From the NCBI GenBank assembly GCA_003488325.1, contig DNLZ01000247.1, positions 2,170 to 14,098 of the forward strand: a stretch of DNA of 11,929 nucleotides. Reading direction: 5' to 3'. The DNA comes from Planctomycetaceae bacterium (GTDB lineage: Bacteria > Planctomycetota > Planctomycetia > Pirellulales > UBA1268). Of the stretch, positions 6,855 to 11,929 are shown piece after piece. The notes beneath the pieces were generated by a model. The model saw only the letters and a list, made by a program, of their open reading frames with translations. It was not told the DNA's origin and did no database searches. How positions within the stretch are numbered: position 1 is the first letter of the stretch; each line of letters begins with the position of its first letter. The position numbers and the translations under genes were made by a program.

Positions 6855-7727
6855 TCAATCCAGCTCGGCCTCGACCCTGCGCAGGTGCTCGATGCTCTCC
6901 CGTGCGAGCCGCTCGGCTCCGGGGGAGTAGTCGAACACCTCGACGCTCACCCAGCCGCCGTAGCGGATCTCGGCGAGAGCCCGGAGGATCGGCGCGAAGT
7001 CCACGGCACCGAAGCCCGGGCCCTGGAGGTTCTCGTCGTTGGCGTGGAAGTGCTCGAGGTGACGAGCCGAGGCATGGATGATCTCCGGGATCGACGCGGC
7101 TTCGCTGCACATCGCCTTGACGTCGAGGTGGAGCCGCACGTGCGGTGAATCGATCCGTTCGATGAGCCGGCAGGTCTCCGCGGCGGTCGTCAGGACGTCG
7201 GTCTCGGAGGGCGCGAGCGGCTCGAGCGCCACGACCGTGTCGGTCGCCTCGAGCACCGGCACGAGCCGCGAGAAGACCTCGTGGATCGAGTCGATCGCCT
7301 GCCGGGGCGTGACGCCCGGCAGGAGGCTCCGTTGCTTCGGCGATCCGAAGACGAGCACGCGGCCCCCGAGGTCGTGGCACAGCCGCGCGAGCTCGCCCAG
7401 GTATTCGACGGTGTGCCGACGGACGTCCGGGTCGGGGTGGGCGACGTGGAGGCCCTCCGTCCGGGCCAAGAGCCAATGGAGCCCGACGCACTCGAGGCCC
7501 GCGCGGGCGACGGTCCGGACGATCTCGCCGCGTTCGCGGGGGGTGACGTCGGTCGCCCGCGGTGCGAGCGTGAAGGGCGCGATCTCGAGGCCGGTGTAGC
7601 CGCATGCCGCAGCCACGTCGCACGCCTTCGCCAGCGGCCAGTCACCGAAGGTCTCGTTGCAGATGGCGTGACGGAAGTCGCCCGCGTCGCCACCCGGCGC
7701 CGAATCGTGCGAGGGGGTGTCGCTCAT
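6855..7727 (-). CDS. sugar phosphate isomerase/epimerase-like TIM-barrel protein
   Basis: A 290-residue protein of the xylose-isomerase-like TIM-barrel superfamily (AP endonuclease 2 fold). The four expected divalent-metal ligands can be placed: E169 (ALEPL), D202 (HLDVK), H228 (HFHAND) and E263 (SVEVFDY). A LEIAPF strand near the N-terminus and the HFHANDEN segment are typical of the group containing hydroxypyruvate isomerases, inosose dehydratases and ketose 3-epimerases. Mn2+ or Mg2+ dependence and a sugar or inositol-derived substrate are inferred. Its ATG overlaps the stop codon of the upstream oxidoreductase as ATGA, and a minus-strand GAGGATCC (7731-7738) inside that gene is the ribosome site, so the two are co-translated. 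The exact reaction cannot be assigned. Confidence 0.88.
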   Translation of the reverse strand: MSDTPSHDSAPGGDAGDFRHAICNETFGDWPLAKACDVAAACGYTGLEIAPFTLAPRATDVTPRERGEIVRTVARAGLECVGLHWLLARTEGLHVAHPDPDVRRHTVEYLGELARLCHDLGGRVLVFGSPKQRSLLPGVTPRQAIDSIHEVFSRLVPVLEATDTVVALEPLAPSETDVLTTAAETCRLIERIDSPHVRLHLDVKAMCSEAASIPEIIHASARHLEHFHANDENLQGPGFGAVDFAPILRALAEIRYGGWVSVEVFDYSPGAERLARESIEHLRRVEAELD

Positions 7728-8809
7728 GCCGGATCCTCGACCTTCGCGGACCGGCCCGTGCGCGCCGACCGATAGCAGGCCTCGACGATCGCCACGGCCT
7801 TGCGGCCCTCGGTGCCGTCGAGCATCGGCCTCCGCCCCTCGCGGAGCGCCGTCACGAACTGCTCGAAGTTCCGCGTGTGGCATGAGAAGTCGATCGCCAT
7901 CGGATCGGCCGCGCCGCCCGAGGTGCGACTCGCGGCGCCGAACCGCTCGCGCATGGCCGCATCGTCGGCCAACTCCGTGCGGAACTGCCAGGCGATGAGC
8001 TGTTCCTCCTCCACCACGACCGTGCCGTCACGACCGCCGAGGAGCAGACGCCGCAGGTGTCCCGGATAGAGGCTGGTGGCGGCCAGGAGCTGGCCGAGCG
8101 CGCCGTCGCGAAACTGGAGCATGCCGACGCATGTGTCCTCGACCTCGAGCCGCTCGGGGTCGTGGGCCCGCACCGCCGTCAGGGCCGTGACACGCTCGAT
8201 CGGGCCGCGCCCCGGGCCCGCATCGGCCATCGTCGCTCCCGCGATCCACTGCAGGGCGTCGATCCCGTGGATCGACTGGTTCATGAGCGCGCCGCCGCCG
8301 TCGAGGGCCTTCGTGCCCTGCCAGCGGCCGGGCCCGTAGTAGGCGTCGTCGCGCCACCACGGCACGTACGCGGCGGCGATGGCGAGCCGGCCGAAGCGGC
8401 CTGCGACGGCGGCGGCGTGGACGGCCTGCACCACGGGATTGAAGCGTTGGGGAAAGATCGCTCCGAGCGTGACCCCCGCCTTCTCGCACGCGGCGATCAT
8501 GCGGTCGATGCGGCGGACGGTGATCTCGAGCGGCTTCTCGCAGATCACGTGGACCCCCTGTCGGGCCGCCTTCAGCACCGCATCGAGGTGCGCACCGGAC
8601 GGCGTGGCCACCGTCACGAAGTCGGGTTTCTCACGGCGCAGCATCCGCGCCGTGTCCGCATGCCACGTGCAGCCGAACTCGGCGGCGAACCGACGCCCCT
8701 TCTCCTCGGTGCGGCACGAGGCCGCGACCAGTTCGACTCCCGGAATGTCGGCGAGCGCCCGGGCATGCAGGCGGGCGATGGCTCCGATGCCGATGATGGC
8801 CGCGCGCAT
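7724..8809 (-). CDS. Gfo/Idh/MocA family NAD(P)-dependent oxidoreductase, coupled to an isomerase
   Basis: A 361-residue protein beginning almost at once with the Rossmann strand and turn GIGAIARLH (residues 7-15). The EKP signature is E91-K92-P93, with the catalytic Lys at 92. The C-terminal domain carries the HxxD motif as H181 and D184 (SIHGIDAL). The length is normal for the family. It differs from the oxidoreductase at 700-1809, whose glycine loop and substrate domain are quite different, so this is not a recent duplicate. It is the first gene of a two-gene minus-strand operon with the isomerase-like gene, via a 4-bp ATGA overlap. That pairing suggests stepwise oxidation and rearrangement of a sugar or cyclitol. 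No good ribosome site is seen before the ATG at 8809; translation may start from a leader without a Shine-Dalgarno. Confidence 0.92.
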   Translation of the reverse strand: MRAAIIGIGAIARLHARALADIPGVELVAASCRTEEKGRRFAAEFGCTWHADTARMLRREKPDFVTVATPSGAHLDAVLKAARQGVHVICEKPLEITVRRIDRMIAACEKAGVTLGAIFPQRFNPVVQAVHAAAVAGRFGRLAIAAAYVPWWRDDAYYGPGRWQGTKALDGGGALMNQSIHGIDALQWIAGATMADAGPGRGPIERVTALTAVRAHDPERLEVEDTCVGMLQFRDGALGQLLAATSLYPGHLRRLLLGGRDGTVVVEEEQLIAWQFRTELADDAAMRERFGAASRTSGGAADPMAIDFSCHTRNFEQFVTALREGRRPMLDGTEGRKAVAIVEACYRSARTGRSAKVEDPA

Positions 8810-8887
8810 GAGGGGTGGTCGGTGCGGGATGCGAAGGGATGAGGGAACGCCCCGCCCAGTGTGTCGGTCGCCCCGATGCCGCACAAG

Positions 8888-8906
8888 CCGCGGCCTGCGG
8901 CCGCGG
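8888..8906. promoter_or_regulatory. 8-bp perfect palindrome in a divergent promoter region
   Basis: CCGCGGCC at 8888-8895 and GGCCGCGG at 8899-8906 are exact reverse complements separated by TGC. The element ends one base before the TATGCT at 8908 and occupies what would be its promoter spacer. It could be an operator or a hairpin in the leader of the minus-strand operon. Confidence 0.4.
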
Positions 8907-8907
8907 G

Positions 8908-8919
8908 TATGCTTGCGAC
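8908..8919 (+). promoter_or_regulatory. possible -10 region of the fusion gene
   Basis: TATGCTTGCGAC begins 39 nt before the ATG at 8947. TATGCT matches TATAAT at four of six positions. The same core, TATGCTTnCGA, occurs before the thioredoxin-fold gene at 10786. No recognisable -35 hexamer lies 16-18 bp upstream. Confidence 0.35.
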
Positions 8920-8946
8920 GCCCGTTCAACGTGGAAGCGGAGTGTG

Positions 8947-10143
8947 ATGAACCCGCCCCTGCCGGACGCTGCCGCCATCGTCTCCGCGCTCGAGTCCGCG
9001 GGAGCGCGGGCGGTGCTCGTGGCGGCCGGCGGCGGCAGCGAGGCAATCAGCCACCTGGTGACGTGCCCGGGCGCCAGCGGGGTCATCCTGGAGGCAGCCG
9101 TCGCGTCGGCGCGGCCGGCGGTCGACGGGTGGCTGGGGGGACCCCCGGAGTCGTACTGTGCACCCGGCACGGCGAGGCTCCTGGCGATGGCCGCCTTCCA
9201 GCGTGCCTGCGTGCTCGCGCGGCATGACATGCCGCCGGCCGATGCGACGGCTGCGGCATGTGGCGTGGGCGTGACCGCCGGCCTCCGCACGCGGGGGCCG
9301 AAACGGGGCGAGCACCGCATCTTCGTCGCCGTGCAGCGGCTCGCGGCCACGCGCGTCGCCGGGCTCGTGCTCGAAAAGGGTGCGCGGTCGCGGGCCGAGG
9401 AGGAACGCATCGCGGCGGCGCTCGTGCTGGAGATGCTCGTCGCGGAGACGGAAGCACCCGGCGCCGCCGTGACCTTGGCCGGTCGCCTGCGCGATGGGGA
9501 ACACCTGTGCGACGAACGCTGCGAGGCCCGACCTGCCTGGCGGGACCTGCTGGCCGGGACACGACTGGTCGCCGCGGCCGGAGATGACGCCGCGGTGCCC
9601 GTGGCGGGCGGGCTCGTTTTCCCGGGGTCGTTCAATCCGCTCCACGACGGTCATCGACGCATGGCGGTGCTCGCGGAGGAGATCGCGGAGCGGCCGGTCG
9701 AGTACGAGATCTCGGTCACCAACGTGGACAAGCCGACGCTCGACTACCGCGAGATCACCGCGCGCATCGCGTCGCTGCAGGCGGACGAGGCCGCGGGTCG
9801 GCGACGCCTGTGGCTGACCCGCGCCGCGACGTTTCTCGAGAAGATCGAGGTGTTTCCCGAGAGCACGTTCGTCATGGGGGCCGACACGTTCACGCGACTC
9901 GCCGATCCCCGCTACTACGGCGGATCGGCCGCGGCGGCCGAGGACGCCCTGCGCAGGATCGCGACCGGGACGCGCGGGCTGATCGTCTTCGGCCGTGAAC
10001 GGGACGGCGCGTTCGTCGATCCCTCGCGGCTCGACCTCCCGGACACCCTGCGGAGTGTCACCTACTTCGTCTCCCCGCGGGAATTCCGCATGGACATCTC
10101 GAGCACGCAGCTGCGGCGGGCCGCACGGCCCCACGAAGAATGA
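8947..10143 (+). CDS. CinA/PncC-like domain fused to NMNAT-like nucleotidylyltransferase
   Basis: A 398-residue two-domain protein. Residues 1 to about 165 resemble the CinA C-terminal (NMN amidohydrolase) fold: GGGSEAISHL at 28-37, CPGAS at 40-44, YCAPGTARLLA at 70-80 and GVTAGLRTRGPKRGEHR at 108-124. Where CinA has AESCTGG, this protein has about AAGGGSE, so the usual Ser position appears changed. Residues from about 217 onward form a nucleotidylyltransferase: PGSFNPLHDGH with the HxGH histidines at 233 and 236, VMGADTF, and ISSTQLR at 384-390, as in NadD. If both domains work, the protein could take NMN or NaMN towards a dinucleotide. This is inferred from the folds, and the N-domain may be non-catalytic. 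The ATG at 8947 follows GGAAGCGGAG; an upstream extension lacks family similarity. Confidence 0.85.
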   Translation: MNPPLPDAAAIVSALESAGARAVLVAAGGGSEAISHLVTCPGASGVILEAAVASARPAVDGWLGGPPESYCAPGTARLLAMAAFQRACVLARHDMPPADATAAACGVGVTAGLRTRGPKRGEHRIFVAVQRLAATRVAGLVLEKGARSRAEEERIAAALVLEMLVAETEAPGAAVTLAGRLRDGEHLCDERCEARPAWRDLLAGTRLVAAAGDDAAVPVAGGLVFPGSFNPLHDGHRRMAVLAEEIAERPVEYEISVTNVDKPTLDYREITARIASLQADEAAGRRRLWLTRAATFLEKIEVFPESTFVMGADTFTRLADPRYYGGSAAAAEDALRRIATGTRGLIVFGRERDGAFVDPSRLDLPDTLRSVTYFVSPREFRMDISSTQLRRAARPHEE

Positions 10144-10145
10144 CC

Positions 10146-10167
10146 CGGCCGCGTCGGCCCCCGGCCG
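10146..10167. terminator. GC hairpin between convergent genes
   Basis: CGGCCG at 10146-10151 pairs with CGGCCG at 10162-10167 around a 10-nt loop, in the 43-bp gap between the stops of the fusion gene and the convergent small membrane protein gene. It lacks a T-tract on either side; its position alone suggests a shared bidirectional 3' structure. Confidence 0.28.
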
Positions 10168-10186
10168 ATGGGGCCCTCGGGATCGA

Positions 10187-10399
10187 TCAGTCGCGGCGCC
10201 GGCGCCGCGCGCGGGCGGCGAGCATCAGCGCCCAGAAGCCGACGAAGGCGATGACGCATGCCAGTACGACGAGCAGCCGGCGCGGGTCGTTGTTGAGCCG
10301 CCACGCACCGATCCCGAGGATCGTGCCCCACACCAGCACCGCGCCCATGATCCAGCGGATCAGGGGGCCCGCATCGGGAGGTGTGGACGCGTCGCCCAT
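10187..10399 (-). CDS. small two-helix membrane protein, function unknown
   Basis: A 70-residue protein with a short polar N-terminus, two hydrophobic helices (about 14-34 and 43-62) and a strongly basic cytoplasmic-type tail ending RARRRRRD. High third-position GC and a sensible hairpin topology support coding. I do not recognise a named family. The frame continues upstream without a stop, but that extension is low-complexity and crosses the palindrome at 10450-10500, so the ATG at 10399 is preferred even though it has no ribosome site. It is convergent with the fusion gene, 43 bp away. Confidence 0.65.
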   Translation of the reverse strand: MGDASTPPDAGPLIRWIMGAVLVWGTILGIGAWRLNNDPRRLLVVLACVIAFVGFWALMLAARARRRRRD

Positions 10400-10449
10400 C
10401 GTTGCATGGTAGCCGTCGGTCGAGAGCGACGACGATGGCTTCCAAGGCC

Positions 10450-10500
10450 CCCGGAACGGTCCAGGTACCAGGGGGGCGGAGAACCTGGACCGTTTCCGGG
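10450..10500. repeat. long imperfect palindrome, possible dispersed REP-like element
   Basis: AACGGTCCAGGT (10455-10466) is an exact reverse complement of ACCTGGACCGTT (10483-10494). After a one-base bulge (T10495), five more pairs extend the stem outward (10450-10454 with 10496-10500). The result is a 17-bp stem with a 16-nt purine-rich loop. No T-tract follows on either strand. It lies 51 bp before the small membrane protein's ATG on the minus strand. It could be a dispersed palindromic repeat, a leader structure or a processing site. Confidence 0.7.
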
Positions 10501-10628
10501 AGCGATTGGACGGCGTTGCATCGAGGCCGAGTGATCGAACCTCGAACCCCTCCGACTCCCCGCCGCCGTCGACGGCATCCATGCCATCGCCGGCGTCGGG
10601 CGGGCGGTCGTTGACCGACCCATGGCCT

Positions 10629-10733
10629 TCAGGCGGGGGGACAGTAGGTGGCGTCTCTGGCCGGGTCAAGGCCGAAGAACGCGGCCATTTCCGGTCGTTT
10701 CTTCCGTTTTTTGGCGCGCGCGTCGCTCCGCAT
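10629..10733 (-). CDS. possible 34-residue basic small protein
   Basis: An ATG-initiated frame of 35 codons including the stop. It reads MRSDARAKKRKKRPEM, then AAFFGLDPARDATYCPPA. It has a basic first half and a hydrophobic, proline-containing end. A weak ribosome site (AGGGTGA) lies upstream on the minus strand. It is too short for codon statistics to be decisive and would share the strand of the small membrane protein gene. The same bases read on the plus strand form the hairpin and T6 tract at 10674-10712, so the two interpretations compete. Confidence 0.27.
   Translation of the reverse strand: MRSDARAKKRKKRPEMAAFFGLDPARDATYCPPA
10674..10712 (+). terminator. hairpin followed by T6, possible terminator or attenuator
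   Basis: GAAGAA at 10674-10679 pairs with TTCTTC at 10699-10704. A CG/CG pair (10680-10681 with 10696-10697, skipping T10698) continues the stem inward. A T6 tract follows at 10707-10712. This resembles an intrinsic terminator on the plus strand, but no plus-strand gene ends just before it; it would belong to a short RNA or an upstream leader. Confidence 0.33.
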
Positions 10734-10785
10734 CGGCTGGTCACCCTGGGACCGACCCGGTGCTGCCGGGAATCGTCCCGTGCTC

Positions 10786-10797
10786 TATGCTTCCGAT
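10786..10797 (+). promoter_or_regulatory. possible -10 region of the thioredoxin-fold gene
   Basis: TATGCTTCCGAT begins 68 nt before the ATG at 10854 and shares TATGCTTnCGA with the site before the fusion gene. The -35 position holds only a poor match (CTGCCG at 10763, 17-bp spacing). Confidence 0.33.
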
Positions 10798-10840
10798 CCC
10801 CACGGCGGACCCGACCCACGGGTGACGATCGGGGGACGAT

Positions 10841-10848
10841 GGAGCAGG
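10841..10848 (+). promoter_or_regulatory. ribosome-binding site deciding the thioredoxin-fold start
   Basis: GGAGCAGG ends 5 nt before the ATG at 10854. The earlier in-frame ATG at 10839 has only a purine run 2 nt away, which is too close, so 10854 is the better start. Confidence 0.6.
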
Positions 10849-10853
10849 CTTGC

Positions 10854-11480
10854 ATGAACGTGACGACGATCCAGCCCGCCACACAGTCGATCGCGGAGGC
10901 GGGAGCGCCGCCGACATCCGCCGCGTGGGCGGCGGCCTTCGCCGCGGCGCTGCCGTACCGGGCCTTTCTCGAGCGGCATGGGACGCCGGAGCAGCGCGAC
11001 CGGTGGGAGGCCGTCTACGCCCGGGCCGCGCTCGACGACGCGCAGCGCGACCTGCTCGCCACCTTCGTGCGGCGCATGCCGGTGATCGTTCTCGCCGGCG
11101 CATGGTGCGGAGACTGCGTGAACCAGTGCCCGATCTTCGCGCGGTTCGCGGAGGCGGCACCGGCCATCGATCTGAGGTATCTCGACCGCGATGCGTTGCC
11201 CGAGATCGCCGCCCATCTGCGGATCTGCGGCGGGCAGCGGGTGCCCACGGTGGCCTTCTTCAGCGAGGACTTCACCCCGGTCCTCTTCTACGGCGACCGC
11301 ACGCTCTCGGCGTACCGCACGGCGGCCGCCGCCCAGCTGGGCGCGACGTGCTCCACGGGCATCGCGGTACCCGCCCCCGACGCGCTCGCGGCGGCATCGC
11401 ACGACTGGCTCGAGCAGTTCGAGCGGGTCCAGTTGATCCTCCGTCTCTCCGGCAGGCTGCGGCAGCTCCATGGCGACTGA
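10854..11480 (+). CDS. thioredoxin-fold family protein with WCGDC motif
   Basis: A 208-residue cytoplasmic-looking protein without a signal peptide. An Ala-rich helical N-terminus (about 1-75) precedes a thioredoxin fold. The active-site motif is W84-C85-G86-D87-C88 after a hydrophobic strand (PVIVLAGAWCGDC), and the expected cis-Pro is P131 (RVPTVAFF). The WCGDC form and the helical lead resemble the thioredoxin_9-type family, not classical WCGPC thioredoxin. Asp between the cysteines suggests a changed redox potential. The likely role is disulfide reduction or exchange on an unknown partner. It is followed 72 bp downstream by a short membrane protein on the same strand. The fold is confident; the function is inferred. 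Confidence 0.85.
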   Translation: MNVTTIQPATQSIAEAGAPPTSAAWAAAFAAALPYRAFLERHGTPEQRDRWEAVYARAALDDAQRDLLATFVRRMPVIVLAGAWCGDCVNQCPIFARFAEAAPAIDLRYLDRDALPEIAAHLRICGGQRVPTVAFFSEDFTPVLFYGDRTLSAYRTAAAAQLGATCSTGIAVPAPDALAAASHDWLEQFERVQLILRLSGRLRQLHGD

Positions 11481-11497
11481 TCGGCGACACGTCGATC

Positions 11498-11511
11498 GCC
11501 GGCAGACCGGC
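11498..11511 (+). other. short intercistronic hairpin
   Basis: GCCGG (11498-11502) and CCGGC (11507-11511) pair around CAGA in the gap between the thioredoxin-fold gene and the next gene. There is no T-tract. Confidence 0.25.
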
Positions 11512-11552
11512 TCGAAGATGGCGTGCGCACGTCCGGACGGGGGTGGTCCGGC

Positions 11553-11897
11553 ATGACGAGTCGCGAACGCTGGACCGTCTATCCGCTCCTCCTGCTCGCG
11601 ATCGGTCTCGCGTTGCGTGCCGCCACGATCGCCGAGGGGCCCGCCGCCATGCTGCGGTGCCAGAGCCTCGATGCGGGCGAGGTGACCTGTCGGGAGCTGA
11701 TCGTGGAGGCGGCCGACGGCACCGTCCTGGTGCACGTGGGCCAGCTCGTCGGCGGCGGAGGCGGGATTCGCGTGAAGGACGCGAACGGGATCGACGCGGT
11801 CGCCATCGGACGGCTGCCGGAATCGCGGGACGGTGCGATCCAGTTCTTCGACGCCGAGGGGCGCCCGCTCGGCCGGCCCTCGCTCCCGCCACGGTGA
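11553..11897 (+). CDS. single-helix envelope protein, function unknown
   Basis: A 114-residue protein starting MTSRERWTVYPLLLLAIG, with one N-terminal membrane helix or uncleaved signal (about 9-22). The remainder is beta-rich with evenly spaced hydrophobics (LIVEAADGTVLVHVG, then IRVKDANGIDAVAIG), suggesting a small repeated-strand domain outside the cytoplasm. I associate the ERWTVYPLL opening with planctomycete hypothetical proteins, but assign no function. A GTG at 11523 would add 10 residues; the ATG at 11553 is preferred because GGGGTGG lies just upstream and the conserved opening begins there. Confidence 0.72.
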   Translation: MTSRERWTVYPLLLLAIGLALRAATIAEGPAAMLRCQSLDAGEVTCRELIVEAADGTVLVHVGQLVGGGGGIRVKDANGIDAVAIGRLPESRDGAIQFFDAEGRPLGRPSLPPR

Positions 11898-11903
11898 CCT
11901 GCG

Positions 11904-11924
11904 GAAGGGCGTCGCGATCCCTTC
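11904..11924 (+). terminator. hairpin after the last gene
   Basis: GAAGGG (11904-11909) and CCCTTC (11919-11924) are exact complements around a 9-nt loop, 6 bp after the stop codon at 11897. The window ends before any T-tract could be seen. Confidence 0.33.
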
Positions 11925-11929
11925 GGGCC

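Larger units (their letters stand above)
10400..10853. other. 454-bp gene-poor interval with hairpins and a possible tiny ORF
   Basis: No standard gene is supported here. The interval holds a long-stem palindrome (10450-10500), two overlapping short palindromes (GCCGTCGACGGC at 10565-10576 and GGCAT-CC-ATGCC at 10574-10585), a CGGTC/GACCG repeat at 10605-10617, a possible 34-residue minus-strand ORF (10629-10733), a hairpin with T6 on the plus strand (10674-10712) and a possible -10 element (10786). Base composition is less GC-skewed than in the coding regions. Confidence 0.7.

Noticed and set aside
700..8809. Idea that the two Gfo/Idh/MocA genes are a recent tandem duplication
   Set aside because: Their glycine loops, substrate-domain sequences and gene contexts differ widely; they share only family signatures.
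10506..10853. N-terminal extension of the thioredoxin-fold frame
   Set aside because: Low-complexity Ser/Pro/Arg sequence across an intergenic region with promoter-like and hairpin features; the ribosome site favours 10854.
10400..10882. 231-residue extension of the small membrane protein frame
   Set aside because: The added part is Arg/Pro-rich, reads through the long palindrome and lacks recognisable domains.
11272..11892. Minus-strand 206-residue frame over the last two genes
   Set aside because: Arg/Pro/Ala-rich shadow with no motif, opposite a plausible envelope protein and a thioredoxin-fold gene.
1..11929. tRNA or rRNA genes, CRISPR array, integrase, transposase, toxin-antitoxin or phage-defence genes
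   Set aside because: No cloverleaf, regular spaced repeats or characteristic protein motifs were found by reading both strands.

Overview
This is a very GC-rich window whose coding regions strongly favour G or C at third codon positions. The gene families point to a planctomycete (Planctomycetota, perhaps a high-GC Pirellulales or Isosphaeraceae relative): two Gfo/Idh/MocA dehydrogenases, a xylose-isomerase-like TIM-barrel protein, an AlgI/AlgJ-type acetylation pair, a CinA-like domain fused to a nucleotidylyltransferase, and a small tail-less membrane protein of a type I associate with planctomycetes. The taxonomic call rests on protein resemblance, not on a marker gene.

Layout. A MraZ-like protein (17-499, +) faces a Gfo/Idh/MocA oxidoreductase (700-1809, -). 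That gene diverges from a forward run of an AlgI-like MBOAT acyltransferase (1984-3441), an AlgJ/AlgX-like SGNH protein (3479-4828) and a His-rich cation diffusion facilitator (about 4915-5931). The transporter runs tail-to-tail into a membrane-anchored neutral zinc metallopeptidase (5897-6745, -), and the two coding regions overlap by 35 bp. Next on the minus strand is a translationally coupled pair: a second Gfo/Idh/MocA oxidoreductase (7724-8809) and a sugar isomerase/epimerase-like protein (6855-7727), joined by an ATGA overlap. Divergent from this pair is a CinA-like plus NMNAT-like fusion (8947-10143, +). A 70-residue two-helix membrane protein follows on the minus strand (10187-10399). 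After a 454-bp gene-poor, hairpin-rich stretch come a thioredoxin-fold protein with a WCGDC motif (10854-11480, +) and a short single-helix protein (11553-11897, +).

Function. The MBOAT/AlgJ pair probably O-acetylates an exported polysaccharide. The coupled dehydrogenase/isomerase pair probably oxidises and rearranges a sugar, polyol or inositol-like substrate; the lone oxidoreductase may do related work. The fusion protein joins two folds used in pyridine-nucleotide metabolism. The other genes look like unlinked housekeeping or envelope functions. I see no tRNA, rRNA, CRISPR array, integrase, transposase or defence cassette.

No clearly new multigene system is visible. The points most worth a second look are the 10400-10853 interval (a 17-bp-stem palindrome, a possible 34-residue ORF and a competing hairpin plus T6 tract), the two-domain fusion with an altered CinA-type loop, the AlgJ-like protein with Gly in place of the usual Asp, and a shared -10-like motif in front of two unlinked genes.
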